DNA of 18,145 nucleotides from contig QGUR01000057.1 in the NCBI GenBank assembly GCA_003242205.1, positions 1 through 18,145 of the forward strand, in the 5' to 3' direction. Below the pieces are notes generated by a model. It was not told the DNA's origin and ran no database searches. It saw only the letters and a program-made list of their open reading frames with translations. Positions 6,047 to 12,829 of the stretch are shown here, in pieces (positions within the stretch are counted from its first letter, which is position 1; every line of letters starts with the position of its first letter). Position numbers and translations under genes: made by a program. Origin of the DNA: Chloroflexota bacterium. Its GTDB lineage: Bacteria > Chloroflexota > Anaerolineae > Aggregatilineales > Phototrophicaceae.

Positions 6047-8194
6047 CTAACTGGATAGAAACAATCGCAGCACGTTATCCGTCAGGCGGCAGATGTTGTT
6101 GTCGTAGTTGTTCCAGGCGAGCGCTCCCGCATAGCAGATGGAGCCGACCGAAAACACCCTGCCGCCGCCGTCGATATCGAAGATCACCATGTCTGACCGG
6201 ACCAGCGGATTATCATCGCCGCCCGTGTTCGGCTGTGAGTAGAGCAGGTCTTCGTGAACCAGACGGTAGTAGGCGTTCAGCGGCATCGAGGTTGCCAGCC
6301 ACGCTGTCTGTGGCGGCGTGCCGAGGTCGAAGTCGAGACGGTCAATCTCGTCGCCGACCGCGCCGTTCATGACATAACCGAAATCACCGATGATTTCGTC
6401 GTCTATGCCCTCGAACAGCGACGCATAAGGGCCGTCGTAGCTTGCATCGAGACGGCGGTAGCCGACCGCGCCGCCCCAGCCTTCGGCGGTGAAACCAACG
6501 CCGGCCAGCGCCTGCGGCACAAAACCGGCGTGCCGCCACAGACCGCCCCGGTCGCCCGTGCTGCTGAGCGTGATTTCACCCGGCATCGAGTTCCAGGAGC
6601 GCGTGCCGACTACCCCGCGACGCACTTCGATGCGATGTGGTTTGCCTTCGGCGATACCTGTTACCCAGTAGAAGCCGTTGCCGCCGAGGTACATCAAGCG
6701 CCCGCCCTGTTTTAGCCATGCCGACAGGGCTTCGAGCATCGGTCGTGTCCAGTATTCCGGGTGCGAACCGGTGACAAGGACGCGATGCCGGCTTAACAGC
6801 TCGATGCCATCGCGGTGCAGATCTTCGTCGGTTGCGACGGCATAGCGCACACCGCTTCGTTCGAGCCAGCCGATGATGAACAGGTCTGCGGCGAGATGGC
6901 GTGGCCCGTTATTGAGCCATGTCTTGTAGTCGGGCCGGAAGTTCAGGATCGGGCGCAGGCGCGACGAGTAGGCGACGCCGCTGCCGTCGTTATGCAGGTC
7001 ATAGATCGACTTTCCAACTTCAGGATGTTCGAGCACATAACGATCGCGCTCGTTGAGCACGGTCTCATGCGCCATCTGCGATTGCAGCCCAAGGTCGGCA
7101 AGGTGCTCATTGGCATAGGCGATATACGTATTGGTCGGCGCGAGGAACAGCACATCGGCGCTGGCTTCTAATGGCGGGCGCACGAAGAAAGGCACATAAT
7201 CCACCGCATCACCAGCATGAACCCGAAGGGCATACGCGCCTGTTTTCAAATCTTCGGGCAGGGTCAACGTTACGTCGGGCGACCACCCGGCATCTTCAAG
7301 GTCGTCGTCGTGAAAATGGATCGCGCCGTAGTGTTCCGGGTTGTCATCGACTTTCCGGGCGCGGCCGTCCCAGCGGTGTCCGGTAACGGCGCGCATCGGG
7401 CTGTTGAAGAGGCGTCCGTGTAACTGATTGCCGGAAATGTCCACCACCTGATCGCCCGCCAGATTCAGGTTGAAATCCCACCGGCCAACGAGTCCGGAAC
7501 CGGAAACCATACCGGCGTGGTCATGGAATAGCCCGTCTAGCTCGGCGCCGGTCAGCAGGCGGTTATAAAGCACAGGCTCGGCGATTTTGCCGTTATAGTG
7601 GCTGGCCGGCGGGTTGTCTGCGGACGCGGCAAGCGTCATTGTCCGGGAATGTTCAAGCCCGTTGCCGCTGATCGTGGCCGTCTGCGTTTCCTCAATCCGG
7701 CCAAGTGTCAGCGGCCGCGCGCTCTCGCGCACATGCAGCACGATTTCATCGGGCGTCCACTGGGCGGCGACGAAATACCAGCGCTGGCCCGGTAACGGAC
7801 GCGACAGACGGCAGGACGCCGCCCCGGCCTTGAGCGTCAGGTAGCCGTCGTCCTTCAGTGACATGGCCAGCGCGCCGTCGAGCGTGAAGATGCGCTGTTC
7901 GTGCCCTGCCTGCGGCATTGTCGGGAAGATCCAGCACGCGAAGGCTCCGCTGCTGAGATCGATGCCCTGCAATGGCACGCGGGCGTACGAACCGGTGTGA
8001 ATCGGCTGAACACGACCCGGAAACGTCCCGACATCGGCGATGACGGTTTCATAGGTGAACGATTCCGTGTCCGTTTGCCCGCCCAGTAACCGGACTAGCG
8101 ACGCCGAAAACTGTGGCAGGGGCGTGCTGATCATAAAGCGAATTTCGTCTCCCGGCAGGCAGGAGATGGAGCTGGCGTAACCAAGAATGTTCAT
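6047..8194 (-). CDS. N,N-dimethylformamidase large-subunit-like amidohydrolase with LamG-like domain
   Basis: 715-residue cytoplasmic protein related to the large (beta) subunit of N,N-dimethylformamidase, an iron amidohydrolase. After a short N-terminal beta region (about 1-60), residues 60-240 form a concanavalin/LamG-like sandwich (AFACWIFPTMP, HYNGKIAEPVLYNR, LVGRWDFN). A beta domain with TLPEDLKTGAYALRV and the C-terminal alpha/beta domain (about 345-715) follow. The latter has APTNTYIAYAN, SIYDLHND, GSHPEYW and LGGNGFYWVTG. Taking H478-P-E480 as the known His-x-Glu, the spacing places Tyr (357 or 360), Tyr398, Asn506 and Glu616 where I recall the Paracoccus enzyme has its two-tyrosine-one-carboxylate iron site and nearby residues. 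ATG at 8194 begins MNILGYAS; a TTG 24 bases upstream lacks a ribosome site. No small subunit is in the window. The substrate is unknown but presumably an amide. Confidence 0.85.
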   Translation of the reverse strand: MNILGYASSISCLPGDEIRFMISTPLPQFSASLVRLLGGQTDTESFTYETVIADVGTFPGRVQPIHTGSYARVPLQGIDLSSGAFACWIFPTMPQAGHEQRIFTLDGALAMSLKDDGYLTLKAGAASCRLSRPLPGQRWYFVAAQWTPDEIVLHVRESARPLTLGRIEETQTATISGNGLEHSRTMTLAASADNPPASHYNGKIAEPVLYNRLLTGAELDGLFHDHAGMVSGSGLVGRWDFNLNLAGDQVVDISGNQLHGRLFNSPMRAVTGHRWDGRARKVDDNPEHYGAIHFHDDDLEDAGWSPDVTLTLPEDLKTGAYALRVHAGDAVDYVPFFVRPPLEASADVLFLAPTNTYIAYANEHLADLGLQSQMAHETVLNERDRYVLEHPEVGKSIYDLHNDGSGVAYSSRLRPILNFRPDYKTWLNNGPRHLAADLFIIGWLERSGVRYAVATDEDLHRDGIELLSRHRVLVTGSHPEYWTRPMLEALSAWLKQGGRLMYLGGNGFYWVTGIAEGKPHRIEVRRGVVGTRSWNSMPGEITLSSTGDRGGLWRHAGFVPQALAGVGFTAEGWGGAVGYRRLDASYDGPYASLFEGIDDEIIGDFGYVMNGAVGDEIDRLDFDLGTPPQTAWLATSMPLNAYYRLVHEDLLYSQPNTGGDDNPLVRSDMVIFDIDGGGRVFSVGSICYAGALAWNNYDNNICRLTDNVLRLFLSS

Positions 8195-8306
8195 GCGCGT
8201 TTCTCGTAATGTTGGCAACGAGGAAGATAGCTTGCGGGCGAGTTATACAAACTTGGGCCACGAGTCAGTATTATATCTGCCCAAGGCTCTGGCATTACAG
8301 ACTCGT

Positions 8307-8312
8307 TATAAT
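8307..8312 (+). promoter_or_regulatory. -10 element of the TauABC-type operon
   Basis: A consensus TATAAT within CTCGTTATAATCGAG, an imperfect palindrome that could also be a protein-binding site. The predicted transcript start near 8320 would leave a leader of about 108 bases before the binding-protein start at 8428. No convincing -35 hexamer is seen 16-18 bases upstream. The rest of the 233-base gap (8195-8427) holds the upstream region of the divergent amidohydrolase, which has TATAAC on the minus strand at 8248-8243. Confidence 0.45.
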
Positions 8313-8345
8313 CGAGGCGCTCCCTCATTACTCGTAGCCATCTAC

Positions 8346-8397
8346 AGGAGGTGAATCAGCTTTGTATCGGTCCGGTGTTTTCGCTGCCAGTCAATGA
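8346..8397 (+). promoter_or_regulatory. Leader with full-consensus Shine-Dalgarno and possible 11-codon leader peptide
   Basis: AGGAGGTGA at 8346-8354 is a full-length Shine-Dalgarno match, stronger than that of any annotated gene here, yet the binding-protein ATG is 74 bases further on with its own site. Seven bases after it a TTG at 8362 opens an 11-codon frame (MYRSGVFAASQ, stop at 8395-8397). A second frame from GTG 8351 ends with TGA at 8414-8416, overlapping the ATG at 8413. Either could be a translated leader that influences the operon, but translation is not shown by sequence alone. Confidence 0.3.
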
Positions 8398-8427
8398 GCT
8401 TGTGCAATATTTATGAGAGGAAGCGAC

Positions 8428-9444
8428 ATGCTTAAACTGCGTTCTGTTTTCGTGCTTGCGCTGCTGGTCGCGGCGGTCATGAGCCTCTCGATCGCGCCTG
8501 CGCTTGGACAGGAAGAGCTACCGTCGATTCGTCTGGGCGTCCAGCCGTGGCTTGGATATGGCCCGTGGTGGATCGCGGAACAGCAGGGCTATTTCGAGGA
8601 TCATGGTCTCGATGTTGAGGTGATCGACTTCACCTGGGATCAGGACATGAACGCCGCGCTGGCTGCCGGACGGCTTGATGTGCAGGCCGCGGCGACCAAC
8701 ACCATGATCACGCTGATCAATCAGGGTGTTGATGTGCAGGCGTTCCTGGTGCTGGATGCATCCTACGAGGCTGACGCCATTCTTGTGTCCGCCGATATCC
8801 AGTCGGTTGAGGATCTTGCGGGCCGTTCGGTGGCATACGAACTGGGCGCGACCAGCGACCTGCTACTAAATTATGCCCTGAACGAAGCGGGCATGAGCAT
8901 CGAGGATGTGGAGCCTGTGCCGATGGCCGCTGCCGACGCCGGGTTGGCGCTGATCGCCGGGCGGGTTGATGCCGCGGTGACGTATGAGCCGTATATTTCC
9001 GCCGCGCTGCGCGAGGGCGAAAACTACAGCGTTCTCTACACTTCCGCCGAACGCCCTGGCCTGATTAGCGACGTCATGATCGCCAGGCGTGAGTTCCTCG
9101 CCGAAAATCCGGCTGTCATTGAAGCGCTGGCGCTGGCCTGGAACGACGCGGTGACGTTCCTGCGCGAAAACCCGGAAGAGGGTGGCCAGATCATCGCCGA
9201 CGCTGTGGGCAGCCCGCTCGAAGAATTCCAGATCGCATTTGAGGGGGTTGAGGTTTACGATCTTGCCCAGAACGCCGAGTTGTTGTTCGGCGATTTCCCC
9301 GATACCTTTGTGGCTGTCGGCGAAATTATGATGATGCTCAACCCGGATGAGATCACAGCCCTTCCGGAATTTGAGGATGTGTTTGTGATCGACTATCTGG
9401 AAGCCTATCTGCCTGAAGCGGAAGCAACGGAAGCAGCGGAATAA
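8428..9444 (+). CDS. ABC transporter substrate-binding protein, NMT1/TauA/SsuA-like
   Basis: Extracytoplasmic binding protein of the NMT1/THI5-like family used by nitrate, taurine/alkanesulfonate and pyrimidine-precursor importers; 338 residues. Residues 1-27 are a signal peptide (MLKLRSVFVLALL, cleavage near ALG-QEE) without a lipobox cysteine. The mature start shows the family pattern IRLGVQPWLGYGPWWIAEQ (34-52) then GYFEDHGLDVEV, with DMNAALAAGRLDVQAA and GRVDAAVTYEPY further on. The C-terminus is a short acidic Glu/Ala tail. ATG at 8428 was chosen over ATG 8413 because GAGAGGAAG lies just upstream and it begins directly with the signal peptide. First gene of an operon with permease, ATPase and a HisD-family enzyme. 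The ligand is not identifiable, but a sulfonate, amine-like compound or pyrimidine precursor would fit the family. Confidence 0.9.
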   Translation: MLKLRSVFVLALLVAAVMSLSIAPALGQEELPSIRLGVQPWLGYGPWWIAEQQGYFEDHGLDVEVIDFTWDQDMNAALAAGRLDVQAAATNTMITLINQGVDVQAFLVLDASYEADAILVSADIQSVEDLAGRSVAYELGATSDLLLNYALNEAGMSIEDVEPVPMAAADAGLALIAGRVDAAVTYEPYISAALREGENYSVLYTSAERPGLISDVMIARREFLAENPAVIEALALAWNDAVTFLRENPEEGGQIIADAVGSPLEEFQIAFEGVEVYDLAQNAELLFGDFPDTFVAVGEIMMMLNPDEITALPEFEDVFVIDYLEAYLPEAEATEAAE

Positions 9445-9452
9445 CCTCGCTT

Positions 9453-9487
9453 CGGGGGCCGGTAAGCCGTACGGATTCCGGCCCTCG
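9453..9487 (+). terminator. Hairpin after the binding-protein gene
   Basis: CGGGGGCCGG (9453-9462) pairs with CCGGCCCTCG (9478-9487) through ten base pairs including one G-U pair, with a 15-base loop holding the small palindrome CCGTACGG. It starts eight bases after the binding-protein stop and ends 62 bases before the permease start. No T-run follows, so partial termination or protection of the binding-protein mRNA 3' end is more likely than full termination. Confidence 0.55.
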
Positions 9488-9549
9488 TTGCTAGCCGCGT
9501 TTGCTTGTGTTCGCCGCCAGTCCGGTCGTTGACTGCGGAATTGTGTCTT

Positions 9550-10401
9550 ATGGAAACAACAACAGGCCGAAGTGAGCCTTTGCCGGTTGTCTCGCCCGCG
9601 CCCCGCCGAAGGCGCTGGCGTCTTTTTGCGCTGCGGGAGGATATTCCCGGACGTATCTATTTCGCGCTTGGCGCGAGCTTTATCCTCCTCATTCTGCTTA
9701 TCTGGACGGTGGTGACCCATGCGGAGCTAATCGACCCGTTGTTCCTGCCTTCTCCGGCGGCGATCATCGCCGAAGGCATCGCTCAGGCCCAGAGCGGCAT
9801 GTTGTGGGCGGACGCGGGTGCGAGTATCTATCGCATCGTCGTCGGCTGGCTGATCGCGACACTCTTCGCCGTGCCGATCGGGATTCTGATGGGCAACTTC
9901 AAATTCTTCGAGGCCGTGTTCGAGCCGTTTATCGACCTCGTGCGCTACATGCCGGTCGTCGCCCTGATTCCGCTTACGATCCTGTGGGCCGGCACTGACG
10001 ACTCGCAGAAGTTCCTTATCCTGTTCATCGGCACGTTCTTTCAGGAAGTGCTGCTGGTCATGGACAATGTCAAGAGCGTGCCGAAAGACCTGATCAAAGT
10101 CGGCTATACGCTCGGCATGGGGCGCTTTGAGGTGCTGCGGGACATCGTGCTTCCGGCGTCGCTGCCCGGCCTGTGGGATACATTCCGCATAACGCTCGGC
10201 TGGACGTGGACCTATCTGGTGGTGGCCGAGCTGGTGGCGGCGCGCAGCGGGCTAGGGCGGCGCATTATGGAGGCGCAGCGCTATCTGGCAACCGAGCGCA
10301 TCATCTTCGGCATTCTCTTTATCGGTCTGCTCGGCCTGCTGACCGATTACTTCTTCAAAGTCGTTGGAGCGCGTTTGTTTCGATGGATCAAAGAACGGTG
10401 A
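9550..10401 (+). CDS. ABC transporter permease, TauC/SsuC type
   Basis: Inner-membrane permease of the BPD_transp_1 family (taurine/sulfonate/nitrate group), 283 residues. A positively charged N-terminus (PRRRRWRLFALRED) leads to a first membrane helix (IYFALGASFILLILLIWTVV). The family segment LFLPSPAAIIAEG follows, then about five more helices. The EAA coupling loop appears as DLIKVGYTLGMGRFEVLRDIVLP, followed by the typical ASLPGLWDTFRITLGWTWTYLVVAELV and LGRRIMEAQRY, close to SsuC/TauC proteins. The ATG at 9550 is used because it gives the normal N-terminal length; its ribosome site is weak (GCGGA about 11 bases upstream), which fits reduced expression after the hairpin. It overlaps the ATPase gene by 19 bases. 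Confidence 0.9.
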   Translation: METTTGRSEPLPVVSPAPRRRRWRLFALREDIPGRIYFALGASFILLILLIWTVVTHAELIDPLFLPSPAAIIAEGIAQAQSGMLWADAGASIYRIVVGWLIATLFAVPIGILMGNFKFFEAVFEPFIDLVRYMPVVALIPLTILWAGTDDSQKFLILFIGTFFQEVLLVMDNVKSVPKDLIKVGYTLGMGRFEVLRDIVLPASLPGLWDTFRITLGWTWTYLVVAELVAARSGLGRRIMEAQRYLATERIIFGILFIGLLGLLTDYFFKVVGARLFRWIKER

Positions 10402-11192
10402 ACGGCCAGCGGCCAAAGGTCACCATTCGCAACCTGTCGCACAGCTTCGAGTCGCCAAACGGTAGCCTGCTGGTACTCGACAATATCAACCTGACGCTGG
10501 CCGATAACGAGTTTGTCTCGATTGTCGGCACATCCGGCTGTGGCAAATCGACGCTGCTTAATCTGGTCGCCGGGCTGATCGAGCCGGTTGCGGGTGAAAT
10601 CCTGCTGGACAGCAAGCCGATTGACGGTCCGGGACGCGACCGGGGCGTCGTCTTCCAGTCATATACGCTGTTTCCGTGGCTGACCGTCTGGAAGAACATT
10701 GATTTTGCGCTTCGAAAAACCCGGTTGTCCCGCGCCGAGAAGGACGAGCTGATCCGGCATTACATCAGCACGGTCGGGCTGGAGGGTTTTGAGGACGCCT
10801 ATCCCAACCAGTTGTCGGGCGGTATGCGCCAGCGCGTCGCCATCGCGCGTGCTCTGGTTTACAAGCCGGAAGTCCTGTTGATGGACGAGCCGTTTGGTGC
10901 GCTGGACGCGCAGACACGCGGCATGATGCAGGAATTGCTGCTGCATGTCTGGGAGACTCACCGCACCACCGTGCTCTTTATTACTCACGACGTCGATGAA
11001 GCGCTGTTCATGTCGGATCGTGTCGTCGTGATGTCCGCGCGTCCGGGACGTATCAAACTCGAAGTGCCGGTCGAATTGCCGCATCCACGATCCTATGAAG
11101 TCGTCACGTCACCGCAGTTCGTCGAGCTTAAACTGCGCGTGCTGGAAGCCATCCGCGAAGAAGCGCTCAAAACGATGACCGCTGCCGGCTGA
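10383..11192 (+). CDS. ABC transporter ATP-binding protein, TauB/SsuB type
   Basis: Cytoplasmic ATPase energising the importer, 269 residues. All nucleotide-binding motifs are present: Walker A GTSGCGKST at 49-57, Q-loop Q92 in VVFQSYTLFPWLTV, signature LSGGMRQR at 144-151, Walker B VLLMDEP at 164-170 with a D-loop (GALD), and the switch histidine H202 in ITHDVDEA. The pattern from GPGRDRGVVFQ to LFPWLTVWKNI is characteristic of the nitrate/sulfonate/taurine ATPases. The frame is open 210 bases further upstream, but that stretch is the coding region of the permease in another frame. ATG at 10383 gives the family N-terminus, with GTG at 10398 as a possible alternative. It overlaps the permease end, suggesting translational coupling. 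Confidence 0.92.
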   Translation: MDQRTVNGQRPKVTIRNLSHSFESPNGSLLVLDNINLTLADNEFVSIVGTSGCGKSTLLNLVAGLIEPVAGEILLDSKPIDGPGRDRGVVFQSYTLFPWLTVWKNIDFALRKTRLSRAEKDELIRHYISTVGLEGFEDAYPNQLSGGMRQRVAIARALVYKPEVLLMDEPFGALDAQTRGMMQELLLHVWETHRTTVLFITHDVDEALFMSDRVVVMSARPGRIKLEVPVELPHPRSYEVVTSPQFVELKLRVLEAIREEALKTMTAAG

Positions 11193-11232
11193 AAGCCATC
11201 CCGTTTATGCCACGCACCCGATTGAGGACGCC

Positions 11233-12582
11233 ATGAGTATCAGCATCTATACTGTCGAGGAAGCGCAGGCGCGAATCCTCAGGCGCTATCCGCTCGATCA
11301 GATTGAAATCACGCCGCGCCTGCAGGCGAGCATCGCACGCATTTTCGGCGAAGCGCTGACGCCGGAAGCTGCCGTTCAGCGTATTCTGCATGACGTCCGA
11401 GCAGGCGGTGATACAGCGTTGCTTGACTGGATCGAGCGGATTGACGGCCATCGCCTTCAAGCCAGCCAGCTTGTCGTCACCGCTGGTGAAATTCAGGCTG
11501 CCTATGCCGAGGTCGACGAGCGTGTGGTGAAGGCCATGCAAACTGCAGCCGAGCGCATTGAGGCGTTTCACCGCCGCCAGCCGGTGACGTCGTGGATTGA
11601 TACCCAACTGGGCGGGGTGCTGGGGCAGATGGTGTCGCCTATCGAGCGGGTCGGTGTCTACTGCCCGGCGGGAACCGCGCCACTGCCGTCGTCGCTTCTG
11701 ATGTCGGCTATTCCCGCGCGCGTCGCCGGCGTGCGCGAGATCACGGCTTGCAGCCCGGCAGACCGGAACGGCAAAGTTCACCCGTTGATTCTGGTCGCGG
11801 CCGATATTGCCGGTGTGGATCGCGTCTTGCGAATCGGAGGCGCGCAGGCAATCGCGGCGCTTGCCTATGGCACTGAGACAGTTCGGCCCGTGGATAAGAT
11901 CGTCGGGCCGGGCAATATCTTTGTCGTGCTGGCGAAACGCGCCGTGTATGGCACGGTTGGCATTGAAGGCTTGCCGGGACCGACCGAGACGCTGGTGATC
12001 GCCGACTCGACCGCCAATCCGGCGTTTGCCGCCGCCGACCTGCTGGCGCAGGCGGAGCACGACGTGCTGGCCTCGGCCATTCTGCTGACGCCGGACGCTG
12101 AGCTTGCTCGCAAGGTTCAAACCGAGGTCGAACGGCAGCTTTCGACGCTCAGCCGTCAGGAAATTTTGGCCGAGTCGCTTGGCAATCGCAGCGGCATTGT
12201 GATTGTGGATAGCTTGCAGCAGGCGTGCGAGCTGGCGAATACCTACGCGCCGGAACATCTGTGCCTGCTGGTCGAGCAGCCATGGCAGCTTGTGCCGCAT
12301 ATCCGCAACGCTGGCGGCATCTTCCTCGGCGAATATTCTTTTGAGGTGCTGGGGGATTATGTCGCGGGGCCGAGCCATGTCATGCCCGTCGGCGGTACGG
12401 CCCGCTTCGCCTCGCCGCTGAACGTGCTTGATTTCGTGAAGCTGACCAGCCTGATCGACCTGAGCCGGGCGGATGCCGTTGCGCTAAGCGCCCCTGCCGC
12501 TGAACTGGCGCGCGCCGAAAGCCTGACAGCGCACGAGGCGGCGGCGCGGCAGCGTACTCGTACCAACGGGCGGGCGGAATAG
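11233..12582 (+). CDS. hisD: Histidinol dehydrogenase family protein (HisD-like)
   Basis: Zinc- and NAD-dependent dehydrogenase of the HisD family, which oxidises L-histidinol to L-histidine in two steps through an aldehyde; 449 residues, slightly longer than usual. Residues corresponding to the E. coli active site keep near-constant spacing: zinc ligands Q273, H276 (AQAEHD), D375 (GDYVAGPSH) and H434 (LTAHEA), the catalytic pair E341-H342 (APEHL), H382, and E429, which matches the glutamate contacting the histidinol amino group. VGPGNIFV at 224-231 and GLPGPTETLVIAD are family hallmarks. ATG at 11233 has GAGGA four bases upstream. It starts 40 bases after the ATPase stop, so it is very probably co-transcribed with the TauABC-type importer, and no other his gene is visible. 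True HisD is the best call; a related amino-alcohol or sulfopropanediol dehydrogenase (HpsN-like) is the alternative. Confidence 0.82.
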   Translation: MSISIYTVEEAQARILRRYPLDQIEITPRLQASIARIFGEALTPEAAVQRILHDVRAGGDTALLDWIERIDGHRLQASQLVVTAGEIQAAYAEVDERVVKAMQTAAERIEAFHRRQPVTSWIDTQLGGVLGQMVSPIERVGVYCPAGTAPLPSSLLMSAIPARVAGVREITACSPADRNGKVHPLILVAADIAGVDRVLRIGGAQAIAALAYGTETVRPVDKIVGPGNIFVVLAKRAVYGTVGIEGLPGPTETLVIADSTANPAFAAADLLAQAEHDVLASAILLTPDAELARKVQTEVERQLSTLSRQEILAESLGNRSGIVIVDSLQQACELANTYAPEHLCLLVEQPWQLVPHIRNAGGIFLGEYSFEVLGDYVAGPSHVMPVGGTARFASPLNVLDFVKLTSLIDLSRADAVALSAPAAELARAESLTAHEAAARQRTRTNGRAE

Positions 12583-12612
12583 CGCCGCTGCCCGTTGGAT
12601 CCGCCCGGCGCT
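12581..12612 (+). terminator. Possible terminator after the HisD-family gene
   Basis: AGCGCCG (12581-12587) and CGGCGCT (12606-12612) pair perfectly around an 18-base loop, with TTCTC and then CCTTTCC after it. The left arm overlaps the stop codon. Competing pairings exist (AACGGG 12565-12570 with CCCGTT 12591-12596), and a second small hairpin, CGGGCG/CGCCCG, lies at 12630-12647. Termination between the two importer operons is plausible, but the U-tract is poor. Confidence 0.4.
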
Positions 12613-12723
12613 TTCTCAGCCTTTCCTCACGGGCGTAAAGCCGCCCGAATATCGTCCGCGCTCAGCAGATAGGCGTTGGTGGTCTGTACATATTCGCGTG
12701 ATGCCGCGCGTACAGCGACACGT

Positions 12724-12759
12724 TACAATAAGGTGACAACCCGTAAACCAGAGGAGGTG
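12724..12759 (+). promoter_or_regulatory. Promoter -10 and SD-like element ahead of the sugar importer operon
   Basis: The 247-base gap 12583-12829 holds CGTTACAAT (TACAAT at 12724-12729) and then GAGGAGGTG at 12751-12759, 71 bases before the binding-protein ATG. The same order and a similar distance occur ahead of the other plus-strand importer (TATAAT, AGGAGGTGA, 74 bases to the ATG). A further TATAAA lies at 12767-12772 and could be an alternative -10. The SD-like element is followed by a frame of only a few codons (TTG TTA TAA), so no leader peptide is evident here. Confidence 0.35.
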
Positions 12760-12829
12760 CGTTTGTTATAAAATCCGCCTGAATACCACAATACGTCGAC
12801 GCAAAATTTAGTGATTGTGGAGCGAAATG

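Noticed and set aside
6034..6047. Small dyad GCCTA/TAGGC between the convergent stops at 6039 and 6047
   Set aside because: Only five base pairs and no T-run; probably a by-product of two facing TAG stop codons.
8313..8427. A thiamine (TPP) or other known riboswitch in the leader of the NMT1/TauA-like operon
   Set aside because: I could not find the TPP core motifs or a well-folded multi-stem aptamer; only weak stems such as CTCC pairing with the SD-like GGAG.
10173..10382. A 70-residue N-terminal extension of the TauB-like ATPase
   Set aside because: The region codes for the permease in another frame, and ATPases of this family start near the residue encoded at 10383.
11167..12378. A 403-codon minus-strand frame opposite the HisD-family gene
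   Set aside because: Shadow of a gene whose full active site is conserved on the plus strand.
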